A stretch of DNA of 64,000 nucleotides from CAZTAR01 sp043813895 (GTDB lineage: Bacteria; Planctomycetota; Phycisphaerae; UBA1845; UTPLA1). Below, piece by piece: positions 36,191 through 45,328 of the stretch. The number at the start of each line of letters is the position of its first letter. The stretch's first letter is position 1. A program made the translations under genes and the position numbers. A model generated the notes under the pieces. The model worked only from the letters and a program-made list of their open reading frames with translations. It did not search any database and was not told where the DNA came from. The stretch spans positions 1 to 64,000 of the forward strand of contig JBDRKQ010000077.1 in NCBI GenBank assembly GCA_043813895.1, given 5' to 3'.

Positions 36191-37789
36191 GTGTACAGAA
36201 CTGTCCTGATTGGCGTGGATGGAGCCACGTTTTCCGTCCTTGACGCACTCGTGTCGGGCGGGCAGATGCCGCACCTGGCAGCGTTCATGTCGAACGGCGT
36301 CCGGGCGGAGTTGCTGTCGACACCGCATCCGTTGACGCCTCCGGCATGGACGACCCTGATGACGGGCCGCACGCCGGGCAATCACGGCATCTTCGATTTT
36401 ATCTGGACAGAAGAACGGACGGACGAAGTATATTTCACACTCAACAACTTTCGTGACATCCAGGCGGAAACCGTCTGGTCGATTGTGAGCAGGAACGGGG
36501 GCACGGTCACATCGCTGAATTTCCCCCACATGACGCCCCCGCCGGAAATCAACGGCACGGTCATTCCCGGCCTTGTCTCGTGGAAGCACTTGCGGCGCAA
36601 CGTTCATCCCCGCCAGCGCTTCAACGAAATCAAGCAACTGCCCGGCTTCGACGTCAAAGAAGTCGCATGGGACTTTGATCACGAAAAACGGGCAACCCAG
36701 GTCATCCCGGCATCCGAGCATGAACCGTGGGTGGCGTTTCACAATCGGCGGGAGAAGCAGTGGTACGAGATCTTCCATTACCTGGCTCGCTCGCACCCAT
36801 GCGACCTGACCGCGATTCTGATTGACGGCGTGGACAAGCTCCAACATGTATGCTGGCGTTACATCGACCCGAACTACGCCGATACACTTTCCTCCACCGA
36901 GGAACTCGCCGTCAAAGATTTGTGTGTCGAGTATTTCCGGAACCTGGACAAGTTCATCGGCGACACGGTGGCCTGGGCCGGCCCCGAAGCCCGCGTGTTT
37001 ATCGCCTCCGACCACGGATTCGGCCCCACGCGGGATGTCTTTAGGTTGAACCTCTGGCTGCAAAAGAAGGGCTATCTCTCCTTTGTTTCCACCGAGGACA
37101 TGAGTGAGTCGGAGAAACAGAAGGTCGAGCGGCTCGTGACGCGGCACTTTGTCCACCTGGACTGGAAGAACACGATTGCGTACTCGCCGAGTGCGGCCAC
37201 GAACGGGATCGTGATTCGCCGTAAGAGTGATTCCGGCCCGGGCGGAATCCCGGATTCCGAGTATGCAGCCTGCCGCGACCGCCTGATTGACGAGCTCCTT
37301 CAGATACGCCACCCCGAATCGGGAACCCAGGTCATTAGGAAGGTAATGACGCGGGAAGAGGTTTTCCCGGGCGACCACAATCGACGGTGCCCGGACCTGA
37401 CGGTTCAACTACACGACTACGGATTTGTCTCCACACTCAACAAGGAGCCGGTTCACTGGTCGCGGCCCGATGTCGCCGGCACACACAGGCCGGAAGGCGT
37501 GTTTCTTGCAACAGGACCGGGCATCAAGTCGGGACGGAGTCTGTCGATCCAATCGATCGTGGACATCACGCCGACGCTGCTGTTCAGCTTGGGTCTGGCG
37601 GTTCCCTCTGATACTGACGGCGGCGTCATAGCGGACGCTTTTGAGCCTGCTTACATGGAGGCGCATCCGGCCGAGGCCGCGCCGCCTACGTTGCCACCGG
37701 ATACATACGTGGGAAAAGAGGCACGCGCCAGTGCGGAAGAGCAGAAGAGTATCATCGAGCGACTCAGGGCGCTGGGTTACGTGGAATAA
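36191..37789 (+). CDS. Alkaline-phosphatase-superfamily phosphodiesterase/nucleotide pyrophosphatase-like protein
   Basis: This 532-residue protein starts at GTG 36191 with GGGAG upstream. It has the metal-site Asp10 in LIGVDGA, a likely nucleophile Thr54 in PPAWTTLMTG followed by TPGNHGIFDF, ASDHGFG near residue 280, and the C-terminal THRPEGVFLATGPGI and DITPTLL segments. These are hallmarks of the type I phosphodiesterase/pyrophosphatase branch. There is no signal peptide, so it is cytoplasmic. Its substrate in this pathway is unknown; a phospho- or nucleotide-linked intermediate or CoA/pantetheine ester are options. A 136-base spacer with GC-rich stems (36072-36118) separates it from the ACP gene. 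Confidence 0.85.
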   Translation: MYRTVLIGVDGATFSVLDALVSGGQMPHLAAFMSNGVRAELLSTPHPLTPPAWTTLMTGRTPGNHGIFDFIWTEERTDEVYFTLNNFRDIQAETVWSIVSRNGGTVTSLNFPHMTPPPEINGTVIPGLVSWKHLRRNVHPRQRFNEIKQLPGFDVKEVAWDFDHEKRATQVIPASEHEPWVAFHNRREKQWYEIFHYLARSHPCDLTAILIDGVDKLQHVCWRYIDPNYADTLSSTEELAVKDLCVEYFRNLDKFIGDTVAWAGPEARVFIASDHGFGPTRDVFRLNLWLQKKGYLSFVSTEDMSESEKQKVERLVTRHFVHLDWKNTIAYSPSAATNGIVIRRKSDSGPGGIPDSEYAACRDRLIDELLQIRHPESGTQVIRKVMTREEVFPGDHNRRCPDLTVQLHDYGFVSTLNKEPVHWSRPDVAGTHRPEGVFLATGPGIKSGRSLSIQSIVDITPTLLFSLGLAVPSDTDGGVIADAFEPAYMEAHPAEAAPPTLPPDTYVGKEARASAEEQKSIIERLRALGYVE

Positions 37790-37818
37790 GGAACGAACGG
37801 GATTGGAGCGTTGAAGGT

Positions 37819-38739
37819 ATGCCGACGGCTCAAGTGAATGGACATAAGGTGAATTACCGCCAGGCCGGCGAAGGCGAGGACTTGATCCTGATACATGGTC
37901 TTGCGGCCAACCATGCCTTCTGGAATCTGGTCCTCCTCCTTCCTCTGGCGAGGCAATACAAGGTAACGGTCTATGATCTTCGCGGCCACGGTTACTCCGA
38001 CACACTTTCCCACGGTTACACATCGGCGGACTTGTCAGCCGATCTTACCGGCCTGATGAACCGCCTCGATATACCGAAGGCACACCTCGTGGGCCACAGC
38101 TTCGGCGGTGTTGTCGCAATGCACTCCGCCGTGCTTCATCCGGATCGCGTTCAGTCGTTGACTATTGCGGACTCGCGGCTACGGGCGCTCCAGCCCAGCC
38201 AACGACTGCGGGATTGGCCTGACTGGAGAACTGCGAAGGCCGATCTCGAAAAGGCCGGAATCACAATTGACGAAAATGAGGACAACATCGGGCTGCGACT
38301 TCTCGAAATCTTCGCCTCGCCACAATGGCGCGCGACGCGAAAGCGAAGCGCGAAGAAGGGTTTATTCGTTCCATTCGGCGGTTGGTCGGCCGGTAGCCGT
38401 TCGGCGGCACGTTGGCTGAAGCTCCTCGAAACGACCACGGTCCGACAGGATGTCACCGCGACCGCGGGGCTCACACTGGATCGCATCAAGACCGTACAGA
38501 TCCCAACACTTGCTCTGTATGGAGAGCGATCAAGGTGTATGCACACCTGCACGGCGATGCAGGAGGTCCTGCTGCACTGCAAGGTCGTGATCGTCCCCGG
38601 AACCGGACACTTCTATCCGGTCATCAAGCCAGCCTTTGTCGCCGAGACGCTGCTCGATTTCCTGGACGAAGTTGCGCGCAGTAGCTCGCGCCCGATCGAT
38701 AAGGACTGCGGGGATGACGAGGAGACAGCAGCGGCCTGA
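37819..38739 (+). CDS. Alpha/beta hydrolase
   Basis: This 306-residue hydrolase has the oxyanion region LIHGLAANH, DLRGHGYSD, the nucleophile Ser in GHSFGG, and His in GTGHFYPV. The nucleophile elbow and general layout fit esterase, thioesterase or C-C hydrolase enzymes. There is no signal peptide. Lying between the carrier protein and the SDR genes, it may release or edit the synthase product, but this is only inference from position. GGAG and AAGG precede the ATG. Confidence 0.85.
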   Translation: MPTAQVNGHKVNYRQAGEGEDLILIHGLAANHAFWNLVLLLPLARQYKVTVYDLRGHGYSDTLSHGYTSADLSADLTGLMNRLDIPKAHLVGHSFGGVVAMHSAVLHPDRVQSLTIADSRLRALQPSQRLRDWPDWRTAKADLEKAGITIDENEDNIGLRLLEIFASPQWRATRKRSAKKGLFVPFGGWSAGSRSAARWLKLLETTTVRQDVTATAGLTLDRIKTVQIPTLALYGERSRCMHTCTAMQEVLLHCKVVIVPGTGHFYPVIKPAFVAETLLDFLDEVARSSSRPIDKDCGDDEETAAA

Positions 38740-38764
38740 CGCTGCATGACGGGAGGCATGACGG

Positions 38765-39595
38765 GTGCATTCGTCCGAGCCATCACAACTTGCCGGCAAG
38801 GTGGCTGTCGTGACCGGCGGAACCGTCGGGATCGGAAAGGCCGTTTGCCTGCGATTGGCACAACAGGGTGCGTACGTCGTCGTGGTCGGTCGGGACCAGG
38901 ACCGATTGAACGCTGTTGTCTCGGAGATTGAGCACGAGGGACAGGGGCGCGTACTGGCATGTCGCGGCGATGTCCGCAGCGAAACGGACCTCGAAGAAAC
39001 GACGCGGGCCGCCGTTGGGCAGTTTGGCGGAATCGATGTTCTCATCGCTTCCGCCGGCATTCTTCGGGCTCGAGGCAGTTCGCTCAAAACGATGGAGAAG
39101 ATGTCGTTGGCCGAATGGGACGAGGTGATCGACACGAATTTGAAGGGAGTTTACCTGGCCAACAAGGCCGTGCTGCCGACAATGATCCAGCAGCGCAGTG
39201 GCCACATCGTCAATCTCTCTTCCACTTCCGGGTTGAAGGGCCATGCGTTTGACACTGCATACTGCGCCTCAAAGTTCGGTGTCATCGGGTTGACGGAATC
39301 ACTGGCTGACGAGGTCCGGCCTTACGGGATCAGGGTGCAGGTCTTGCTGCCTGGTGCGATTGACACGTCCATGTGGGATCAGAACGGCCCCTTGCGCCGC
39401 CCGGAGTTTGCCCTGCCCGTCGGCAGGGTTGCGGATTTGATCCTGGCCGTGCTGCAAATGCCCGAAGATGCAACGCTCGCGGCAACGGTGGTGGAACCCA
39501 TGGGCCGGCCGGCGAGAGACGGTTGGCTCGGGGCGCAGCATGTTGACGAAACAACTCAGACTCATGGTCGGCCCGTGGGCTCGATACGCGGATGA
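38765..39595 (+). CDS. Short-chain dehydrogenase/reductase (first of a tandem pair)
   Basis: This 276-residue classical SDR has the cofactor motif TGGTVGIG, the NAG-equivalent ASAGIL, Ser in LSSTSG and the catalytic YCASK. GTG 38765 is used because GGGAGG lies 8 bases upstream. It is clearly related to the next gene (both have LRxxGSSxK and YCASKFG) and the pair probably arose by duplication. Each would oxidise or reduce a carbonyl or hydroxyl on the product or precursor with NAD(P)H. Confidence 0.88.
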   Translation: MHSSEPSQLAGKVAVVTGGTVGIGKAVCLRLAQQGAYVVVVGRDQDRLNAVVSEIEHEGQGRVLACRGDVRSETDLEETTRAAVGQFGGIDVLIASAGILRARGSSLKTMEKMSLAEWDEVIDTNLKGVYLANKAVLPTMIQQRSGHIVNLSSTSGLKGHAFDTAYCASKFGVIGLTESLADEVRPYGIRVQVLLPGAIDTSMWDQNGPLRRPEFALPVGRVADLILAVLQMPEDATLAATVVEPMGRPARDGWLGAQHVDETTQTHGRPVGSIRG

Positions 39596-39613
39596 TCGGT
39601 AAGGAGTGAATTC

Positions 39614-40426
39614 ATGGCTGACATGGCCCGCTCGGAACAGAAATCTGTTCTCCATGCCAAGGCGGTTATCGTGACCGGTGGAGCGAGTGGTATCGGCAAC
39701 GCGACGTGTCGCGCGCTGGCTCGCGAGGGAGCCCATGTTGTTGTCGTGGACGTGACGCGTGAGAAGGTGGATAGCACACTCGAGGAAGTCCGCAGCCTTT
39801 CGGTTCACGGCGATGCGCACCTGGGGTTGGTTCTCGATGTGCGAGACGAGGCGGCCATGGCATCGATGGCCGATGGAACATTGTCGAAGTTCGGCTCGAT
39901 AGACGCCTTGGTTGCTTCGGCAGGCGTCTTGCGAGGAACGGGCAGTTCACCGAAGCCTCTTGCGCAGATATCTACCGCGGAGTGGGACCAGGTCCTGGAC
40001 ACCAACCTGAAGGGGACGTTCCTGAGCAATCGAGCTGTGCTTCCGGCGATGATTCGGCAACGAAGCGGTGACATCGTCAACATCTCGTCTGTGTCGGGCA
40101 AACAGGGGCGCGCCCATGATTCTCCGTACTGCGCCTCGAAGTTCGGCATCAACGGCATGTCGGAGTCTCTGGCAGAGGAGGTTCGTCCGTATGGAATCCG
40201 CGTCCAGATCGTCATGCCCGATGCCGTGAACACGCCCATTTGGAATCAGAACGGACCGGTCCCCTGCCCACCGGATGCACTCCCGCCGGAACGTGTGGCG
40301 GACCTGATTGTGTATCTTCTGAAGCAACCGCCGGATACGGTCCTGGGGGGCGTGACAATTGCCCCCATGAGGGCGCGGCGCAGGCGTCAGAAACGGAAGG
40401 ACGGCGATCATGCGAACGGCCAGTGA
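39614..40426 (+). CDS. Short-chain dehydrogenase/reductase (second of a tandem pair)
   Basis: This 270-residue SDR has TGGASGIG, ISSVSG and the catalytic YCASK, preceded by a strong AAGGAGTG ribosome site. It is a paralogue of the gene 18 bases upstream. The C-terminus ends in a basic tail (RARRRRQKRKD). Substrate unknown; probably a keto or hydroxy group of the cluster product. Confidence 0.88.
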   Translation: MADMARSEQKSVLHAKAVIVTGGASGIGNATCRALAREGAHVVVVDVTREKVDSTLEEVRSLSVHGDAHLGLVLDVRDEAAMASMADGTLSKFGSIDALVASAGVLRGTGSSPKPLAQISTAEWDQVLDTNLKGTFLSNRAVLPAMIRQRSGDIVNISSVSGKQGRAHDSPYCASKFGINGMSESLAEEVRPYGIRVQIVMPDAVNTPIWNQNGPVPCPPDALPPERVADLIVYLLKQPPDTVLGGVTIAPMRARRRRQKRKDGDHANGQ

Positions 40427-40495
40427 CGCTACGCCCGACGCGGCAAACGAGCTGTCGGTTACGGAACTTGAACGTTCAATCGGACACACAACGGC

Positions 40496-42910
40496 ATGAC
40501 TTCTGGAGCGCTATCACATCTCAGGGTTCTTGACCTGACACAGCACATCGCCGGCCCTTATTGCACAAAACTCATGGCCGGCCTTGGCGCGGAGGTCATT
40601 AAGGTCGAACCGCCGGAGAAGGGAGACCCTCTGAGAAGTGTCGGCCCGTTCTATCAAGACAAGGCCGGCATTGAGCGTAGCATTCCCTTCCTGTGGCTCA
40701 ATACGGGCAAGAAGAGTATTGTGCTCGACCTGCAATCCCAATCGGGCATTGCATCGTTGAGGCGGCTGGTGGCGGGGGTGGACATTCTGATAGAGAGCTT
40801 TGCTCCAGGAACAATGTCCAGGCTGGACCTCGAATACGAATCGCTGAGGGCGATCAACCCCAGCCTGATCATGACCTCCATTTCACACTTTGGCCAGACA
40901 GGTCCATACAGCAAGTTCAAGGCTGATGAGACCCAACTTTATGCGATGAGCGGTCTCATGCACGAGACAGGTGATCCAGATCGCGCGCCCTTGTTGGCCG
41001 GCACCGCAATTGCACAACACTCTGCGGCACTCAGCGCGTATGTAGCCACCGCGGTTGCGCTGTTGCGTCGCGAGCAGACCGGTCGAGGCCAACATGTGGA
41101 TGTCTCCACCCAGGAGGCGTCCTTGATCAACATCGAAATGAGTCTCGTCAACTGCCTTCAACTGGGCCAGGTCCGCAAGCGAAATGGCGATCATCACGTG
41201 ATGGTGCCGTGGGAGATGTACAAGTGCCTCGACGGTGAGGCGGCCATCGTGAGTGGGCCAATGCGGCACTGGCGAAGGGCGGCGGAGATTCTGGACGATC
41301 CTCGACTCTTCGAGAGGAGATTCGACTACTGCAAGGACCGCATGGCATTGCGGGCGGAATTCGAAGCACTGCTCAAACCGTGCGTGGCCAAGTGCAAGAG
41401 GAAAAACCTGTTCCGTGAAGGCCAGAAGCGGAAACTCGCGTTCTCCTACATGACCACCTTCGACGAGGTGCTCGAATCGCCTCAGCACCTGGCGAGGGGG
41501 CTGTTCGTCGAGATCGACCATCCCGAAGTGGGCCGGCACCGTTACGTAGGCCCGCCCTTCCGACTCTCCGAGACTCCCTGGCGATCGTCGCGAGCCCCCA
41601 TGCTGGGTGAGCACAACGACCTGATCTCCTCGACAACCGAGAATGTGAACGCAGGGTTTGACTGTGATGCCGTCGATGCCGTTGTTGCTGCGATGGACGC
41701 CGACCAGCCGCTCAATGGTATCCGCGTTGTAGATTTCACGCACGAATGGGCGGGGCCAGTCGCGTCTCGAGTTCTCGCCGACTACGGCGCAGAGGTGATC
41801 AAGGTCGAGTATTCCAAGCGACTTTGTGTTGTTCGAGGCGCTAGACGGGAAAACGGCGCCTACGACCAGCATCCCATGTGGCACCAGGTCAACAGGAACC
41901 GTCTGTCCATCACCCTCGATCTCGACCGCGATGCGGATCTGCGAGCCTTCAAAGAACTGGTTCGCGGCGCCGACTTGGTCGTCAACAACAGTCGCGGCGG
42001 CGTTATGGATCGCCGGGGACTTGGCTATGAAGATCTTCGCAAGATTCGGCCTGACATCATTCTCGCATCCCTGTCCGGATTCGGCGCAACAGGACCCTAC
42101 GCAGGTTACGCCGGATTCGGCGGCACCATTGAGCCCTTGAGCGGCCTGATGGAATTGACAGCATATGAACCGGACGGAAAGCGCGTCCGCGTACGAGAGA
42201 TGGACGTCGTCAACGGGCTTGTCGGCGCCTGCGCCATTATGACGGCACTCCTCTATCGCCGGAAGACCGGTCGAGGACAGTGGATCGATTTGTCTCAGAT
42301 GGAAGCGGCCACGCATTCACTGATGGGCAGCCACTTGTTGGCATTCGTCATGAACGAGGCGCGTCCAGTCCCGATCGGCAACCGCCATGTTCATTATGCC
42401 CCACAAGGTTGCTACCCCTGTGACGGAGACGACAAGTGGGTTACCATTACCATCCGAGACGAGGAGGAATGGCGAGCATTCAGCGCGCTCCTGGGCCATC
42501 CCAATTGGGCCACAGACCCCAAGTTTGATACTCCTGAGGCCCGGTGGACACACCATGACGAACTGGACGCCCAGATTGAGCGTTGGACGCGTAAACGAAG
42601 TCACACGGAGGCCATGGCAGAACTTCAGGCGGTTGGCGTGCCTGCGGGGGCGGTGTTGAACAGCCAAGAGTTGTGCGAAGATCGCCACCTCAAGGCCCGT
42701 GGTTACTTCATTGAGGCAGAAGACGACTCCCCAGGGCTCTTCCCGGGCATGCAATTCCGCTTGTCTGACGGGGCCGGGCGACTTCGCACGCGCGGACCCG
42801 ACCTCGGCTCCGCCAATGAGTACGTATTTCGGGAAATCCTCGGACGCCCCCACGAAGAAGTCCCGACGATCAATGAGAATGAGATCGGGACGGGCTACGA
42901 TTCAGACTGA
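40496..42910 (+). CDS. Fused double family III (CaiB/BaiF) CoA-transferase
   Basis: An 804-residue protein made of two complete family III CoA-transferase units, residues about 8-380 and 404-780. Each has the opening VLDLTQHIAGP or VVDFTHEWAGP, the AEVIKVE strand, and the catalytic aspartate: Asp202 in HVDVSTQEAS and Asp598 in WIDLSQMEA. Both active sites therefore look intact. Family III enzymes normally form interlocked dimers of a 400-residue chain, so this fusion could act as a built-in heterodimer. It would move CoA onto a free acid or start an acyl group into the pathway. No clear ribosome site precedes the ATG. Confidence 0.9.
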   Translation: MTSGALSHLRVLDLTQHIAGPYCTKLMAGLGAEVIKVEPPEKGDPLRSVGPFYQDKAGIERSIPFLWLNTGKKSIVLDLQSQSGIASLRRLVAGVDILIESFAPGTMSRLDLEYESLRAINPSLIMTSISHFGQTGPYSKFKADETQLYAMSGLMHETGDPDRAPLLAGTAIAQHSAALSAYVATAVALLRREQTGRGQHVDVSTQEASLINIEMSLVNCLQLGQVRKRNGDHHVMVPWEMYKCLDGEAAIVSGPMRHWRRAAEILDDPRLFERRFDYCKDRMALRAEFEALLKPCVAKCKRKNLFREGQKRKLAFSYMTTFDEVLESPQHLARGLFVEIDHPEVGRHRYVGPPFRLSETPWRSSRAPMLGEHNDLISSTTENVNAGFDCDAVDAVVAAMDADQPLNGIRVVDFTHEWAGPVASRVLADYGAEVIKVEYSKRLCVVRGARRENGAYDQHPMWHQVNRNRLSITLDLDRDADLRAFKELVRGADLVVNNSRGGVMDRRGLGYEDLRKIRPDIILASLSGFGATGPYAGYAGFGGTIEPLSGLMELTAYEPDGKRVRVREMDVVNGLVGACAIMTALLYRRKTGRGQWIDLSQMEAATHSLMGSHLLAFVMNEARPVPIGNRHVHYAPQGCYPCDGDDKWVTITIRDEEEWRAFSALLGHPNWATDPKFDTPEARWTHHDELDAQIERWTRKRSHTEAMAELQAVGVPAGAVLNSQELCEDRHLKARGYFIEAEDDSPGLFPGMQFRLSDGAGRLRTRGPDLGSANEYVFREILGRPHEEVPTINENEIGTGYDSD

Positions 42911-42952
42911 TGTGCGTCTGTGTTGCTATAGAGCAACGCGACGTTTCTGGGA

Positions 42953-45328
42953 GTGTCTCAGCCGACAGAAGAGATGAACGTTCACACGGACAAACTGGCA
43001 CGCCTGAGCCCGGGCTTGAGCGAGGGATGCTTCAAGAGGATCTCCGTGAGAGGTTTTGGGGATCCGTACAACGCTTACCCGCATTCGATGGTATGGTATC
43101 GCGATCATCTCTATGTCGGCACCTCGCGCAATAACTTCGTCATGGTGAAGGTCACTGTCGATGATGGAGTCCGCCTTGCGAATCTTGCAGTCTGGCCGGT
43201 CTACAAACCGGACAATCTCCAGGACATCATGAAGACCCTGAGGGCGGAGATATGGCGGTACGATCCAACCGATGAATCGTGGAGTCAGGTCTTTCGATCG
43301 CCATTGGTGCAGGCTCCAAGTGGAATCGAGGTGCCGAGTTGTGTATCGTTTCGAACGATGGCGACATTTCAAGGAGCCAGCGATTCCGAGCCGGTGTTAT
43401 ATGTACCGACCCGGCCCACTTCTCACACACCCGAAAGCGTGATGCTCCGCTCGATCAATGGAACAGATTTCGAAGTCATCTCAGAGCCTGGTTACGGCCT
43501 CGATCCAAAGCCCAAGGGTATTAGGGCGCTGATGCCATTCAGAGACCGCTTGTTTGCCGCACCGGCCGAAGGGCCGGCACGTGGGAGGGGCAATATCGCC
43601 GCCGTCATGCTCGTCCTGGCGAGTTCGGATCCCGCCGTTGGGAAATGGGATCTTGCCTGCGAGCCCGATTTTGGCGACCCGACGAATAAGACAGTCTTCG
43701 CGCTGGCTCCATTCAACGGCTTTCTCTATGCCGGTACGGTCAATATCGGCCAAGGATACCAGGTCTGGAAGACGGACGCGGAAGGAAAACCGCCATACCG
43801 CTGGCACAAGGTCGTGACCCACGGCGCTTATCGTGGTCGGCTGAATCAGATCGCCATGACCATGTGCGCGCTGGGAGACCATCTATATGTCGGCAGTGCG
43901 ATTCAGGGATTCCGCGATCACGAAAACGACGTCGGCCCGGCGCCGCCGGAACTCATTCGAATCCATCGGGATGATAGCTGGGACCTGGTTGCCGGTGAGC
44001 CAAGACAGACTCCCGACGGGTTGAAGGTCCCTCTGAGCGGGCTCGGTCCCGGCTTCGGGTCTCACAGCGCCGGCTATATATGGCAAATGAAGGAACATGA
44101 TGGGTGGCTCTACGTTGGGAACTCTGTCTGGACGACACTGCTGCGATATGCAAACACTGAACTCTGGCCCGATGATTTTCGCGAGATGTTCACGCCTGAC
44201 GTTGTCGAACGAATCGTACGGAGCCGCGGCGGCTTTGATCTGTGGCGCACACGTGACGGTGTAGACTGGACCCCGGTAACCCTGAACGGCTTTGGTAACT
44301 ATTACAATATTGGCTGCCGGACGATGCAGTCCACCAAGCACGGCCTGTTCGTTGGAGCGGTGAATCCATTTGGTCCCGAGGTAGCCATCAAGCGCACTGG
44401 CGGTTGGCAGTACGAAAAGAACCCTGCCGCAGGTCTCGAGATCTGGCTCGGCAAGCACTCTCCGCCGTCCACCGATCGACTCCCACCGGCAGAAAAACTG
44501 TCATCGCTGGACGCGCCCGGCTTCACACCGGCGTGGAACAAGCATGAGGATCCGAAAGCTGCGTTCGTTCGCCAGTTCTTCGGGGATAGTGGTTTTCGCC
44601 TTTGCGGTTACTGGAACGGCGATGTCACTGACGCAGCCGGCGCCTGCGGGAATCTGATGGAGGAAGTGCTATCCATGCTTCCCGTCAAGCAAGGGCGAGT
44701 CCTGGACTTGGAGTGTGGCCTCGGAGGTTCAACCCGGTACCTGCTGAGGTACTTCGAACCGACAAGCGTAATCGGCGTCACGAGCAGGTCCGAGGACATG
44801 CAAGAGCTTCGCCGGAAAGCGCCTGATGTTCAGTTCTTCCGGATGAAGCCCGTGCATCTTGCCTTTCCTCCAGATTCGTTTGAGAGTATCGTATGCATGG
44901 AAGGCGCGGGCATCCGCCGAAAGCGAGAGAGACTCTGGTCGCAAATCCTTCGGGTGCTCAAACCCGGCGGCTACGTCATCGGCTCCGACCTTCTGTTGGA
45001 AGGAGAAGAGTTAGGCAAGAGATTCGCGCGAGGACAATCGGGCCACGCCGGGGAGGATACAGTGTCACAACTCCGGGACTGGCTCACGGAAATGGGGTTC
45101 CAGGAAGTCAGGGTCATAGATGCGACCTTCCCATGCTGGACGATGTTTCAGATTCACAAGGATCGCTTCGTGGCCTCGGCGAGGCTCCAGCATGAGTTGT
45201 GGACCCGCATCCTCGACAAGATCGAAGCCCAGCTCCCGGGTGGCAACAAACGCGTCAGCAAGTACGTGCTGATCTCGGCCCGAAAAGCTCCCCGCACAGA
45301 AGTTCCGACCGGAGGACAATCATGTTGA
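42953..45328 (+). CDS. Propeller-like protein fused to a SAM-dependent methyltransferase
   Basis: The first 520 residues show repeated strands with aromatic-glycine turns (MVWYRDHLYVGTS, FNGFLYAGTV, ALGDHLYVGSA, EHDGWLYVGNS), which suggests a beta-propeller. Residues about 530-785 are a class I methyltransferase related to the free enzymes at 49613 and 50508. They share the GYW...AC-NLMEEVL lead-in and the CW tail. Its SAM motif reads DLECGLGGST where the relatives have DVACGKG, and VEAAFHF is replaced by MEGAGIR, so activity may differ or be lost. The start is GTG 42953 or ATG 42974. The stop overlaps the next gene's start. Confidence 0.82.
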   Translation: MSQPTEEMNVHTDKLARLSPGLSEGCFKRISVRGFGDPYNAYPHSMVWYRDHLYVGTSRNNFVMVKVTVDDGVRLANLAVWPVYKPDNLQDIMKTLRAEIWRYDPTDESWSQVFRSPLVQAPSGIEVPSCVSFRTMATFQGASDSEPVLYVPTRPTSHTPESVMLRSINGTDFEVISEPGYGLDPKPKGIRALMPFRDRLFAAPAEGPARGRGNIAAVMLVLASSDPAVGKWDLACEPDFGDPTNKTVFALAPFNGFLYAGTVNIGQGYQVWKTDAEGKPPYRWHKVVTHGAYRGRLNQIAMTMCALGDHLYVGSAIQGFRDHENDVGPAPPELIRIHRDDSWDLVAGEPRQTPDGLKVPLSGLGPGFGSHSAGYIWQMKEHDGWLYVGNSVWTTLLRYANTELWPDDFREMFTPDVVERIVRSRGGFDLWRTRDGVDWTPVTLNGFGNYYNIGCRTMQSTKHGLFVGAVNPFGPEVAIKRTGGWQYEKNPAAGLEIWLGKHSPPSTDRLPPAEKLSSLDAPGFTPAWNKHEDPKAAFVRQFFGDSGFRLCGYWNGDVTDAAGACGNLMEEVLSMLPVKQGRVLDLECGLGGSTRYLLRYFEPTSVIGVTSRSEDMQELRRKAPDVQFFRMKPVHLAFPPDSFESIVCMEGAGIRRKRERLWSQILRVLKPGGYVIGSDLLLEGEELGKRFARGQSGHAGEDTVSQLRDWLTEMGFQEVRVIDATFPCWTMFQIHKDRFVASARLQHELWTRILDKIEAQLPGGNKRVSKYVLISARKAPRTEVPTGGQSC

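Noticed and set aside
40883..42316. A 477-codon open frame on the minus strand
   Set aside because: It is antisense to the double CoA-transferase, whose motifs are unmistakable; long antisense frames are expected in GC-rich coding DNA.
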